A stretch of 64,000 bases of DNA from Verrucomicrobiota bacterium (lineage in GTDB: Bacteria; Verrucomicrobiota; Verrucomicrobiia; Limisphaerales; JADJPG01), in the NCBI GenBank assembly GCA_016713365.1, contig JADJPG010000028.1:8152-72151 (forward strand), read 5' to 3'. Each line of letters starts with the position of its first letter. Position 1 is the first letter of the stretch. Both the position numbers and the translations under genes were made by a program. Below the pieces are notes generated by a model. The model was not told where the DNA came from and made no database searches. It saw only the letters and a list, made by a program, of their open reading frames with translations. Shown one piece after another: positions 53,506-61,383 of this stretch.

Positions 53506-53543
53506 GTCACACGGTCGTTACTGTATTGTCACGTTGTTTTTAC
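53506..53543. promoter_or_regulatory. Pho-box-like array of four 11-bp-spaced repeats
   Basis: GTCAC (53506), GTTAC (53517), GTCAC (53528) and TTTAC (53539) start exactly 11 bp apart. This matches the direct-repeat period of PhoB/PhoP sites. It lies between PiT copy 2 and the third DUF47 gene. Its edge is 12 bp from the DUF47 ATG, which leaves no room for a normal -10 box, so it may not activate that gene in the standard way. Confidence 0.5.
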
Positions 53544-53609
53544 TTTTGTCTCTTTTCAGAAGTTCCCGGTTGGACAAACCGGGAACGAATGGAGTTGCTC
53601 GATGATTTC

Positions 53610-54845
53610 TTAGCTGGGAATCGCGCCCATCGCGCGGCCCAGTTTCACCAGCCCGTAGGCCAGTCCGCCCGCAGCCGGAAGGGTCAAAATCCAAGCCCAG
53701 ACGACCCGTTCCACCACCGTCAGCTTGAGCGCGCTAAAGCGCTTGGCACAGCCGACACCCATGATGGATGTGCTGATGGCGTGCGTCGTTGAAACAGGCA
53801 TTCCCAAATGCCCCGCCACAAACAGCACCGAGGCCGCCGTGGTTTCCGCCGCGAAACCATGCACCGGCTGAAGCTTCACCATCTTGTGTCCGAGCGTCTT
53901 GATGATGCGCCATCCGCCCGCCGCAGTCCCTGCCGCCATGGTGATGGCGCAGATCACTTTGACCCATGTCATGGGCTTGCTGTCCTCAGTCTTCAGGAAA
54001 CTCATCCACTCCGGAGCGTCGGCAAACGCGCCACCCGTTGTCGCTGCAACCAATCCCAGCGTGATGATGCCCATCGTCTTTTGCGCGTCGTTCAAGCCAT
54101 GGCTGAACCCCATGTAACCAGCGCTCACCAGCTGAAGCTTGCCGAAGACGCGATTGACCGTGGTCGGACGCCACGAGCGGCACAGCGCATACAGGGCGCC
54201 CATGATTAGCAATCCAAACGTGAATCCCGCGATCGGCGAACTGAACATCGGAATGACCACCTTGTAGAAAATGCCGCCTTTATCGACCACCGTGGTCTCC
54301 ATCAATGTCTGCCCGCCCTTGAGCACAAAGACCATCTGGTTCGTTCCTAACGTGACGGCATTCGTTCCCACTTCGAGCACTCGATCGCCCAACTGACTCA
54401 GCACATCCGCCGGAGCCGCCACCAATTCCTTCTTCGACTTCAGTTCGATCCACTTCAGGACGCTCCAGTTGTCATTCGTGATTGCGATGCCCGCGCCGCA
54501 CAAACCACCGATCATCGCGTGGCTGGAGCTGCTTGGAAGACCGAACCACCAGGTGATCAAGTTCCAGATGATTCCCCCCAGCAACGCGCAAACCAGCATG
54601 TGCTGGGCAACTCCCGACGCGATAAACTTCATGTCGACAATCCCGCTGGTGACCGTCTTCGCGACCGCATCTCCAGCCAGCGCGCCGACCAGATTGGTCA
54701 ACGCAGCGAGAATGATGGCCTGCCGCGGGGTCAGCACCTTCGTCCCCACCACAGTGGCAATCGAATTAGCCGTGTCGTGGAATCCATTAATGTATTCGAA
54801 GATGAGCGCTACGATGATAACCGTGATAATGATGGTCAGGGTCAT
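53610..54845 (-). CDS. pit: PiT-family inorganic phosphate transporter, copy 2
   Basis: A 411-residue PiT transporter with signatures YINGFHDTANSIATVVGTKV and GFSHGLNDAQKTMGI. Its central hydrophilic loop is about 50 residues shorter than in copy 1. The second-half helices are very similar to copy 1, including TTHAISTSIMGVGCAKRFSA, so the two are duplicates. It faces the phoU-pst operon across a 349-bp control region with four Pho-box-like repeats. Confidence 0.93.
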   Translation of the reverse strand: MTLTIIITVIIVALIFEYINGFHDTANSIATVVGTKVLTPRQAIILAALTNLVGALAGDAVAKTVTSGIVDMKFIASGVAQHMLVCALLGGIIWNLITWWFGLPSSSSHAMIGGLCGAGIAITNDNWSVLKWIELKSKKELVAAPADVLSQLGDRVLEVGTNAVTLGTNQMVFVLKGGQTLMETTVVDKGGIFYKVVIPMFSSPIAGFTFGLLIMGALYALCRSWRPTTVNRVFGKLQLVSAGYMGFSHGLNDAQKTMGIITLGLVAATTGGAFADAPEWMSFLKTEDSKPMTWVKVICAITMAAGTAAGGWRIIKTLGHKMVKLQPVHGFAAETTAASVLFVAGHLGMPVSTTHAISTSIMGVGCAKRFSALKLTVVERVVWAWILTLPAAGGLAYGLVKLGRAMGAIPS

Positions 54846-55194
54846 GTGAGTCAGGAGGTGGTTTCGCCACTCGCCGCGTAGTCTTCAAGCTCAACACGAA
54901 TCCGGCCCGCTCCCGCGGACTGGAACGAATTCATTGCTGTTGCCGATACGTGCGCCGTGGCCATGTGATTTCCGCGCATCGTAACAATCACTCCTAAAAG
55001 ACAGTAGTTACGAGTCCGTCACAGTAATGTCACACCCAGGTGACAAAGTGGCTTTTTATTGGCTTATTTAACTCCCATTCTCCAATCTCATCCTTCCAGC
55101 TAGGCAACTACAAAACCATTTCTTCGTTTCTCAATCGTAACATTTCCGCCATTTTCCCGTCACACCTGTCCTCCACTCTTTACTCATACAACCT
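54846..55194. promoter_or_regulatory. Divergent pit / phoU-pst control region
   Basis: AT-richer than its surroundings and without genes. It holds the 11-bp-phased GTNAC array at 55007-55044; T-rich candidate -10 sequences (TTATTG, TTATTT) lie 12-25 bp to its right, toward phoU. A lone GTAAC at 54981 and a weak 22-bp-spaced pair (GTAAC 55137, GTCAC 55159) are also present but out of phase or incomplete. Confidence 0.55.
55007..55044 (+). promoter_or_regulatory. Pho box: four GTNAC repeats at 11-bp spacing
   Basis: GTTAC (55007), GTCAC (55018), GTCAC (55029) and GTGAC (55040) are spaced by exactly 11 bp. The middle two read TGTCACA. This is the period and core of PhoB/PhoP operators (E. coli repeat CTGTCAT plus 4 bp). 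It stands 151 bp before phoU and 162 bp before the divergent PiT gene, so phosphate-starvation control of both is likely. Confidence 0.7.
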
Positions 55195-56295
55195 ATGGCC
55201 ACTCACTTTGAACAATCGCTGCAACGAGACATCGACCGCATCCGGACCAAGGTCAGCGAGATGGCGTCCCTCGGCGAACACGCCTTGAGGGATTGCGTCA
55301 AAGCCCTCACCGAGAAGAACCGCGTGCTGGCGTTCTCTGTCATCCTCCGCGATCAGCGCATCGACGAACTCGAAAAGGAAGTCGACCGGCTCTGCCTCGA
55401 GTTCATCGTCCGCCAGCAGCCAGTCGCCGGTCCGCTGCGAATGGCCTACGCGACGATCCGCATCAATCTGGAACTGGAGCGCGTTGGCGACTACGCCGAG
55501 AGCATCGCCCGCCAGATTCTCAAACTCACCTCGATGAACGTGGAGATTCCGGCCGATCGCTATACCGAAATCGCGAACATCTCCATCCCTATGCTCCACG
55601 ACGCGGTGAAAGCCTTTGTGAATCAGGACGCCACTCTGGCTCGCGCCGCGGCCGAAAAAGAGGAACTCGTCGACGTGCTGAAAAGCCGGTTGAACGCGGA
55701 CCTGATGAAGTTGAACCGCGAAAACAAGATTCCGTTCGAAGCACTCAATGCGCTGATGATGATTGCCCGGCACCTCGAGCGCGTTTCCGACCAGGCCAAG
55801 AACATCTGCACCGAAGTCCTCTACATGTGCACCGGCGAATACAACCGGCACAAAGGCACGGAAGCGTCCCGCCTCATCTTCGTCGACCAGCGGAACTCCT
55901 GCCGCAGCCAGATGGCCGAAGCGATCGCCAACTCGCTGAACCAGCCGCAGTTCATCTTCGCCAGCGCCGGATTGGAGCCCACCAGCATCGACCCAAAGAC
56001 CTTGTCCTTCTTGAAGGAAAAGGGCCTCGATATCTCCAAGCAGACCAGCAAGTCCATCGAACAGATTCCAAATCTCGACCACTACCAAGTGATCGTGGCT
56101 CTCGCTCCGGAATCAAAGAAAGCATTCCCGAAAGCGCCCACCAAGGTCGTCTGCCTCGATTGGAGCGTGGAAGACCCATCCAAAGCCACCGGCTCGCCGA
56201 CAGAAATCAAGGCGGCCTACGAATCCACATACCAATTTCTCCATTCCCACATTCAAGACCTCGTGGAAGCCGTCCTGGGCGACAAGATTGATTAA
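55195..56295 (+). CDS. phoU: PhoU fused to catalytically dead ArsC/LMW-phosphatase-like domain
   Basis: A 366-residue protein. Residues 1-215 are a complete PhoU with both metal-binding helices (LELERVGDYAE, 92-102, and ARHLERVSDQAKNI, 191-204). Residues 225-366 form a low-molecular-weight phosphatase/arsenate reductase-like domain: P-loop IFVDQRNSCRSQMAEA, then GLEPTSIDP and the general-acid region LDWSVEDPSKATGSP. In active members the P-loop is C(X)5R; here Arg237 is kept but the nucleophile is Asp231, so catalysis by the known route is impossible. PhoU normally couples Pst transport to the sensor kinase. The extra domain may bind phosphate as a sensor. First gene of the pst operon (23 bp to pstS). 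Confidence 0.92.
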   Translation: MATHFEQSLQRDIDRIRTKVSEMASLGEHALRDCVKALTEKNRVLAFSVILRDQRIDELEKEVDRLCLEFIVRQQPVAGPLRMAYATIRINLELERVGDYAESIARQILKLTSMNVEIPADRYTEIANISIPMLHDAVKAFVNQDATLARAAAEKEELVDVLKSRLNADLMKLNRENKIPFEALNALMMIARHLERVSDQAKNICTEVLYMCTGEYNRHKGTEASRLIFVDQRNSCRSQMAEAIANSLNQPQFIFASAGLEPTSIDPKTLSFLKEKGLDISKQTSKSIEQIPNLDHYQVIVALAPESKKAFPKAPTKVVCLDWSVEDPSKATGSPTEIKAAYESTYQFLHSHIQDLVEAVLGDKID

Positions 56296-56318
56296 CTGAA
56301 ACAAAAAACGAAACCAAC

Positions 56319-57242
56319 ATGACCATGAACAAGCAAATCAACTGGAGCATCCGCGCGGGTGCCGTCGCGACGCTGGCCGCAGGGCTTCTCCTGACCGGCT
56401 GCGGTAAATCTGATTCCTCAGGCGGCGCGGCCAGCGGCTCGAAGAAGACCGTCGCGAACATCGGTTCCGACACGATGGTCAACCTCGCTGCCGCTTGGGC
56501 CGAAGCCTACGGCGCGATCGACAAGAGCACTGTGATTGAAGTCAACGGCGGTGGTTCCGGCGTCGGCATCAAGGGCCTCATCAACGGCACCGCTGAGCTC
56601 GCCAACTCCAGCCGCCACATCGAAGACAAGGAAAAGGCCGAGCTGAAAGAGAAACGCCAGCTCGACAGCAAGGAATTCATCGTCGGCTTCGACGCGCTCG
56701 CCGTCTACGTCCACAAGGACAATCCGATCAACGAAATTACCGTCGAGCAACTCGCCGAAATCTACCGCGCCGACGGCAAGATCACCAAGTGGAGCGAACT
56801 GGGCGTGACCTCCATTCCCGGAGGCAAGGGCGACGAACTCATCCGCGTCAGCCGCCAGAATAACTCCGGCACCTATGAGTACTTCAAGGAAGCCGTTGTC
56901 GGTAAGAAGAATGAATTCAAGCTTGGCTCACTCGACATGAACGGCTCCAAGGACGTCGTGGAACTCGTCGGCAAGACGCCCAACGCCATCGGTTACTCGG
57001 GCATGGGCTACGCCACCCCGTCAGTGAAGAAGCTCAAAGTCGCCAAGAAGAAAGGCGAACCCTACGTTGAGCCCAGCATCGCGGCCACGCACGACAAGAC
57101 CTACCCGATCGCCCGCCCAATGTATTTCTACACCGCAGGCGAACCCGCACCGCATGTGAAAGCCTACATCGATTGGGCCATGTCCGACGCCGGCCAAAAG
57201 ATCGTCGAGACCACCGGCTACGTCCCGCTGCCCAAGAAGTAA
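56319..57242 (+). CDS. pstS: Phosphate ABC transporter substrate-binding lipoprotein
   Basis: A 307-residue PstS. A lipoprotein signal ends in lipobox LLTGC (Cys27 or so), and the mature domain begins VANIGSDTMVNLAAAWAEAY. Phosphate-contacting loops are recognisable: NGGGSGVGIKGLINGTAE and RQNNSGTYEYF. It captures phosphate in the periplasm for PstCA. A strong hairpin lies right after the stop. The in-frame ATG two codons downstream (MNKQINW) is an alternative start. Confidence 0.95.
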   Translation: MTMNKQINWSIRAGAVATLAAGLLLTGCGKSDSSGGAASGSKKTVANIGSDTMVNLAAAWAEAYGAIDKSTVIEVNGGGSGVGIKGLINGTAELANSSRHIEDKEKAELKEKRQLDSKEFIVGFDALAVYVHKDNPINEITVEQLAEIYRADGKITKWSELGVTSIPGGKGDELIRVSRQNNSGTYEYFKEAVVGKKNEFKLGSLDMNGSKDVVELVGKTPNAIGYSGMGYATPSVKKLKVAKKKGEPYVEPSIAATHDKTYPIARPMYFYTAGEPAPHVKAYIDWAMSDAGQKIVETTGYVPLPKK

Positions 57243-57257
57243 ACCATTCCCCCGCGC

Positions 57258-57288
57258 CGCCGCCGGGCTCACCAAACCCGGCGGCGGT
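57258..57288 (+). promoter_or_regulatory. Hairpin in the pstS-pstC spacer
   Basis: CCGCCGCCGGG (57258-57268) pairs perfectly with CCCGGCGGCGG (57278-57288) around a 9-nt loop, with no U tract after it. It most resembles a 3' mRNA stabiliser or partial attenuator that lets the binding protein be made in excess of the membrane subunits. Confidence 0.65.
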
Positions 57289-57312
57289 CCTCAACTCAAA
57301 CCTCCGAAGACG

Positions 57313-58260
57313 ATGCCTACGACATCCGCACCCGCAGTGTCCCCCGCGCCTATGAAGCCGGCCGTGCCCCGCGCCTCGCGCAGCCAGCTCGCCATCATGG
57401 TCGAGCGCGTCATCGAGGGGCTCGTTTACATCTGCGGAATCAGCGCCATCATCTTCGTCTTCGGGATCTTCTTCTTCGTCTTCAAGGAAGGCGCACCCTT
57501 TCTCGCGAAACTCAATTTCACGGAGTTCTTCTTCAGCAAAGAATGGATTCCCACCTCCTCCGTCCAGCCCAAGTACGGCATCGGCGCGCTCATCGTTGGC
57601 ACCGTCAGCGTCACTGCGCTCGCCATGTTGATCGCCGTGCCCTTCGGCCTGGGTGCGGCCGTGTTCGTCTCGGAGTTCTGCACGGGCAAAACCAAGGAGA
57701 CTCTGAAGATCACCATCGAACTGCTCGCGGCGATTCCCAGCGTTGTGTGGGGCTTCATCGGCCTCAGTGTGATGAGCCCGGTCATCATCAGTGTCTTCCA
57801 CGTCCCCGTCGGCGTGAACCTGCTAAACGCAGCGCTGCTCCTCGCGCTCATGAGCGTGCCCATCATGGTCAGCATCGGTGAGGACGCCCTCAAGGCCGTC
57901 CCCGACAGCTACCGCGAAGCCGGCATCGCCCTCGGCGCAACCAAATGGCAGCTCATCTATCGCGTCCTGATTCCCGCCGCGAAGAACGGCCTGCTCGCCG
58001 CCGTGCTCCTCGGCGTCGGCCGCGCGATCGGCGAGACGATGGCCGTGCTGATGGCCACCGGCCACGCGGTCAACATCCCCGATTCCATCTTCGACCCCGT
58101 CCGCACGCTCACCGCGACCATCGCGGCCGAACTCGGCGAAACCTCGCACGGTTCGCCGCATTACCAGGTGCTGTTCCTGATCGGCGTGGTGCTGTTCTCC
58201 ATCACCGCCGTGGTGAACCTCGCCGCCGACTTCATCGTCAAGGGCATCAAGAGAAAGTAA
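57313..58260 (+). CDS. pstC: Phosphate ABC transporter permease PstC
   Basis: A 315-residue permease with six core helices after an extended N-terminus of about 30 residues. The EAA loop REAGIALGATKWQLIYRVLI contacts the ATPases; VVWGFIGLSVMSP and GRAIGETMAVLMATGHA are typical of PstC. It forms the translocation channel with PstA, whose gene begins 6 bp later. Confidence 0.95.
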   Translation: MPTTSAPAVSPAPMKPAVPRASRSQLAIMVERVIEGLVYICGISAIIFVFGIFFFVFKEGAPFLAKLNFTEFFFSKEWIPTSSVQPKYGIGALIVGTVSVTALAMLIAVPFGLGAAVFVSEFCTGKTKETLKITIELLAAIPSVVWGFIGLSVMSPVIISVFHVPVGVNLLNAALLLALMSVPIMVSIGEDALKAVPDSYREAGIALGATKWQLIYRVLIPAAKNGLLAAVLLGVGRAIGETMAVLMATGHAVNIPDSIFDPVRTLTATIAAELGETSHGSPHYQVLFLIGVVLFSITAVVNLAADFIVKGIKRK

Positions 58261-58266
58261 CGTCGC

Positions 58267-59163
58267 ATGTTCACCGAGACCCCATTCATCCGCAAAAAGA
58301 AGCGCAACGAAGTCATCGCGAAGTGCTTCTTTGGATTCATGGCCGCGGCCATGGTCATCCCGCTGTTCCTCATCGTCGGCTACATCGTCGTGCAAGGCGC
58401 GCCGGCCATCTCGTGGGAATTCCTCACCGAGAACCCGCGCAGCGGCGGCGCCAAGGGCGGCATCTGGGCGGCCATCGTCGGCACATTCTACATTGTCTTC
58501 TTCTCACTCGCGTTCTCCGCGCCCATCGGCGTGCTGGCGGCCGTTTACCTCAACGAATACGCCACGGAAAACTGGTTCACCCGCATCGTGAACCTCGCCG
58601 TCGTGAACCTCGCCGGCGTTCCTTCCATCGTGCACGGCCTCTTCGGTGTCGGCGCATTCGTTTACTTCGCGAACTTCAACGACGGCAAGAAATCGATCAT
58701 CGCCGCCGCGCTCACGCTCGCGGTCATGACGCTGCCCGTCATCATTGCCTCCACGAAAGAAGCGCTCTCCGCCGTTCCGCGCCAGTTCCGCGAAGCGTGC
58801 TGGAACGTCGGTGCCACGCGTTGGCAGGTCATCTGGAAGATCGTTCTGCCGAACTCCATCAGCGGCATTCTCACCGGCGTCATCCTCCAGGTCAGCCGCA
58901 CCGCAGGCGAAACCGCCCCTGTGATGCTCACCGGTGTCGCAACCTACAAGCTGCTCGATAGCACAGGGCTGTTCCTCTACCACCCGATCAAGGATCAGTG
59001 CATGGCGCTCTCGATGCATCTCTATTACATCGCGACCCAGGCCAACAACGTTCCCAAGGCCACGCCCTTCGCCATCGCCACGGTGCTCATCGGCGTGGTG
59101 CTCATCGTCAACGCCGCGGCCATCGCCTTCCGCGTCTATCTCCGCTCCCGCAAGAAGTGGTAA
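58267..59163 (+). CDS. pstA: Phosphate ABC transporter permease PstA
   Basis: A 298-residue permease with about six helices. PstA features are LAGVPSIVHGLFGVGAFVYF and the EAA loop REACWNVGATRWQVIWKIVL followed by LPNSISGILTGVIL and SRTAGETAPVMLTG. Two ATPase genes follow, the first after 21 bp. Confidence 0.95.
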   Translation: MFTETPFIRKKKRNEVIAKCFFGFMAAAMVIPLFLIVGYIVVQGAPAISWEFLTENPRSGGAKGGIWAAIVGTFYIVFFSLAFSAPIGVLAAVYLNEYATENWFTRIVNLAVVNLAGVPSIVHGLFGVGAFVYFANFNDGKKSIIAAALTLAVMTLPVIIASTKEALSAVPRQFREACWNVGATRWQVIWKIVLPNSISGILTGVILQVSRTAGETAPVMLTGVATYKLLDSTGLFLYHPIKDQCMALSMHLYYIATQANNVPKATPFAIATVLIGVVLIVNAAAIAFRVYLRSRKKW

Positions 59164-59184
59164 CCAACTCTGCGACCTGACCTC

Positions 59185-59940
59185 ATGACAAAAAAGATTC
59201 AAGTCGAGAACCTGCGGACCTTCTACGGCACCAAGGAGGTTCACCACGGCATCAGCTTCGACATCGAGCAGAACGAGATCTTCGCCATCATCGGCCCCGC
59301 ACAATCCGGCAAGACCACCCTGCTCCGCGCCATCAACCGCACGCTGGAATTCACGCCCGGCACCAAGATGACCGGCACGATCAAGGTGGACGGCGAGGAC
59401 GTGCAGAAGACCCGCGACGTTTACGGCCTGCGCCGCAAGATCGGCATGGTCGCGCCGCTGCCCGTCGGTTTGCCGCTCACTATTTACGACAACGTCGCCT
59501 TCGCCCCTCGCTCCTCCGGCATCAACGACAAAGGCTTCCTCGACGCGCACGTTGAGAAATGTCTCCGCCAGTCCGCGCTCTGGGATGAAGTGAAGGATCG
59601 CCTCGACTCGCTCGGCACCAAGCTTTCCGGCGGACAGCAGCAACGCCTCACCATCGCCCGCGCGCTCTCGCATCAACCCGAGATTCTCTGCCTCGACGAA
59701 TTCTCCATCGCCATCGACCCCGTCACCACGATGCGCATCGAGGACGTCCTCAAGGAACTCAAGAAGGAGATGACGATCATTCTCGTTACCAACCTCGTGC
59801 AGCAAGCCCGCCGCCTCGCTGCGCGCACCATGTTCCTCTGGAACGGCGACATCATCGAACTCGACCGCAACGAAGTGATGTTCTCGGACAACACGAAGGA
59901 CAAGCGCACCTACGAATACGTGAACGGAATTTTCGGATGA
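59185..59940 (+). CDS. pstB: PstB-like ATPase 1, Q-loop and H-loop residues lost
   Basis: A 251-residue Pst-type ATPase. Walker A GPAQSGKTT (37-45), signature LSGGQ (147-151) and Walker B ILCLDE (167-172) are intact. The Q-loop reads GMVAPLPVG where PstB has GMVFQKPNP, so the Gln is Pro91. The H-loop reads LVTNLVQQA where PstB has VTHNMQQA, so the switch His is Asn203. The D-loop SALD is IAID. These losses should abolish efficient ATP hydrolysis at its own Walker site, while its signature can still serve the partner. The stop overlaps the next start by 4 bp (ATGA), which suggests coupled, equimolar synthesis with PstB2. Confidence 0.9.
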   Translation: MTKKIQVENLRTFYGTKEVHHGISFDIEQNEIFAIIGPAQSGKTTLLRAINRTLEFTPGTKMTGTIKVDGEDVQKTRDVYGLRRKIGMVAPLPVGLPLTIYDNVAFAPRSSGINDKGFLDAHVEKCLRQSALWDEVKDRLDSLGTKLSGGQQQRLTIARALSHQPEILCLDEFSIAIDPVTTMRIEDVLKELKKEMTIILVTNLVQQARRLAARTMFLWNGDIIELDRNEVMFSDNTKDKRTYEYVNGIFG

Positions 59941-60737
59941 CAACCGCGACTTTAAATCCACCAGCCGCCGCAGGCGTCGACTACGCCATCACCACGCGCG
60001 ACCTGAAACTCTGGTACGCCAAGTTCCAGGCGCTGCTCGGTATCACCTGCAACATCAAGAAAGGCCAGATCACCTCGCTGATCGGCCCCAGCGGTTGCGG
60101 CAAGACCACCCTGCTCCGCTGCTTCAATCGCGTGAACGAGCGCTACGGCTACGTCACGACCACCGGAGAGATCAAACTCCTCGGCAAGAACATCTACGAC
60201 CCGGACGTCTCGCTCATCGAACTGCGCAAGAGCATCGGCATGGTCTTCCAGCGCCCGAATCCGCTGCCGATCTCCGTTTACGAAAACGTCGTCTTCGGCC
60301 TGCGCATCCACGATGAACAAGGCCTGAAGAAGTCTGATTACGACGACGCCGTCGAGAAAGCCCTCACTGAAGTCGGCCTGTGGAACGATCTTAAAGACCG
60401 CCTTCAGATGAAGGCCACCGGCCTCCAACTCGAACAGCAACAGAAGCTCTGCATCGCCCGACTGCTCCCGCTCAAGCCCGAGATCATTCTAATGGACGAG
60501 CCCTGCAGTGCGCTCGACGTCGGCGGCACACGCGCGATCGAGGAATTGATGTTCGCGCTCAAGGGCCGTTACACCATCGTCATCGTCACGCACAACATGG
60601 CGCAGGCCCGCCGCGCCAGCGACGAATGCATCTTCATGCTCATGGGCGAACTCATCGAGCACACGTTGACCACCGAGATGTTTGTCACGCCCAAGAATCA
60701 AAAAACCGCGGAATACATCGAAGGCCGCTACGGCTGA
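59937..60737 (+). CDS. pstB: PstB-like ATPase 2, signature motif lost
   Basis: A 266-residue Pst-type ATPase. Walker A GPSGCGKTT (50-58), Q-loop FQRPNP (Gln105), Walker B IILMDE (183-188), D-loop SALD and H-loop VTHNMAQA (His219) are all intact. The signature LSGGQQQR is replaced by LQLEQQQK (163-170), with Ser and both Gly lost. It cannot form the usual homodimeric sites. Paired with PstB1, it supplies a complete Walker/Q/H set facing the intact LSGGQ of PstB1. It is the last pst gene; 30 bp separate it from a SHOCT membrane protein gene. Confidence 0.9.
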   Translation: MTTATLNPPAAAGVDYAITTRDLKLWYAKFQALLGITCNIKKGQITSLIGPSGCGKTTLLRCFNRVNERYGYVTTTGEIKLLGKNIYDPDVSLIELRKSIGMVFQRPNPLPISVYENVVFGLRIHDEQGLKKSDYDDAVEKALTEVGLWNDLKDRLQMKATGLQLEQQQKLCIARLLPLKPEIILMDEPCSALDVGGTRAIEELMFALKGRYTIVIVTHNMAQARRASDECIFMLMGELIEHTLTTEMFVTPKNQKTAEYIEGRYG

Positions 60738-60767
60738 TTCTTACGCTTCAGCCCTCGCGCCGCCGGA

Positions 60768-61256
60768 ATGGTAATCATGACTACGAGCGGACCATCGGAA
60801 ACCAGAGAGACACCCGTCTCCTTGGACGAGGACTCCGCGGTCACCGTCCTCCAGCACCTCGAATCCGAACGGGGAAAGATGTTCACCGAATCGGATTATC
60901 GCGAGATGCGCAGCGCGGTCCTCGATGAAATTGCCCACGGCGCGCGCATCCGGCCCTTCACCCTGTTCACATTTGCCGTCATCCTGCTTGGCCTTGGAGC
61001 AATGGTTGCGGTCGGTGTGGTCACCTTCAAGGACACTCGCGATCACACTCTCACCATCGTCAGCAGCATCGCCCTGATCGCTGCCGCATATTTCTTCTGG
61101 AACGTCCTGAACGGCGTAAAGAACGACGCCTACCGCTCCATCGACGCGCGCCTCGAAGAATTGAAACAGCTGCAACGTCACCGTCTGATCTCCGACGAAG
61201 AGTTCAACGACATCCAGGCCCACATCCTCATGGCCCGCCAGCGCGCCTCCCAATAA
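60768..61256 (+). CDS. Two-helix membrane protein with C-terminal SHOCT-like domain
   Basis: A 162-residue protein. Two hydrophobic helices occupy about 64-86 and 94-114. The C-terminal ~30 residues, RLEELKQLQRHRLISDEEFN plus the following helix, match SHOCT short oligomerisation domains. The acidic N-terminal 60 residues are predicted cytoplasmic. Function unknown. It may be co-transcribed with the pst genes, since the gap is only 30 bp and no terminator is visible. Confidence 0.65.
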   Translation: MVIMTTSGPSETRETPVSLDEDSAVTVLQHLESERGKMFTESDYREMRSAVLDEIAHGARIRPFTLFTFAVILLGLGAMVAVGVVTFKDTRDHTLTIVSSIALIAAAYFFWNVLNGVKNDAYRSIDARLEELKQLQRHRLISDEEFNDIQAHILMARQRASQ

Positions 61257-61383
61257 GGCATTGCGCAATCTGGCTCCTGAGGTTCCCTTCCGCTTCCCGA
61301 CGTCCCGAATCTCCACGCTGCTGGCCGGATTGCCCCGCGGTCGAGCTCACCTCTGAGGGCGGGCGCCAAAAATTCCACCTCCC

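Noticed and set aside
53506..53543. Calling the second phased array a standard activating promoter of the third DUF47 gene.
   Set aside because: Only 12 bp lie between the array and the ATG, so a -10 box and start site would fall inside the coding sequence.
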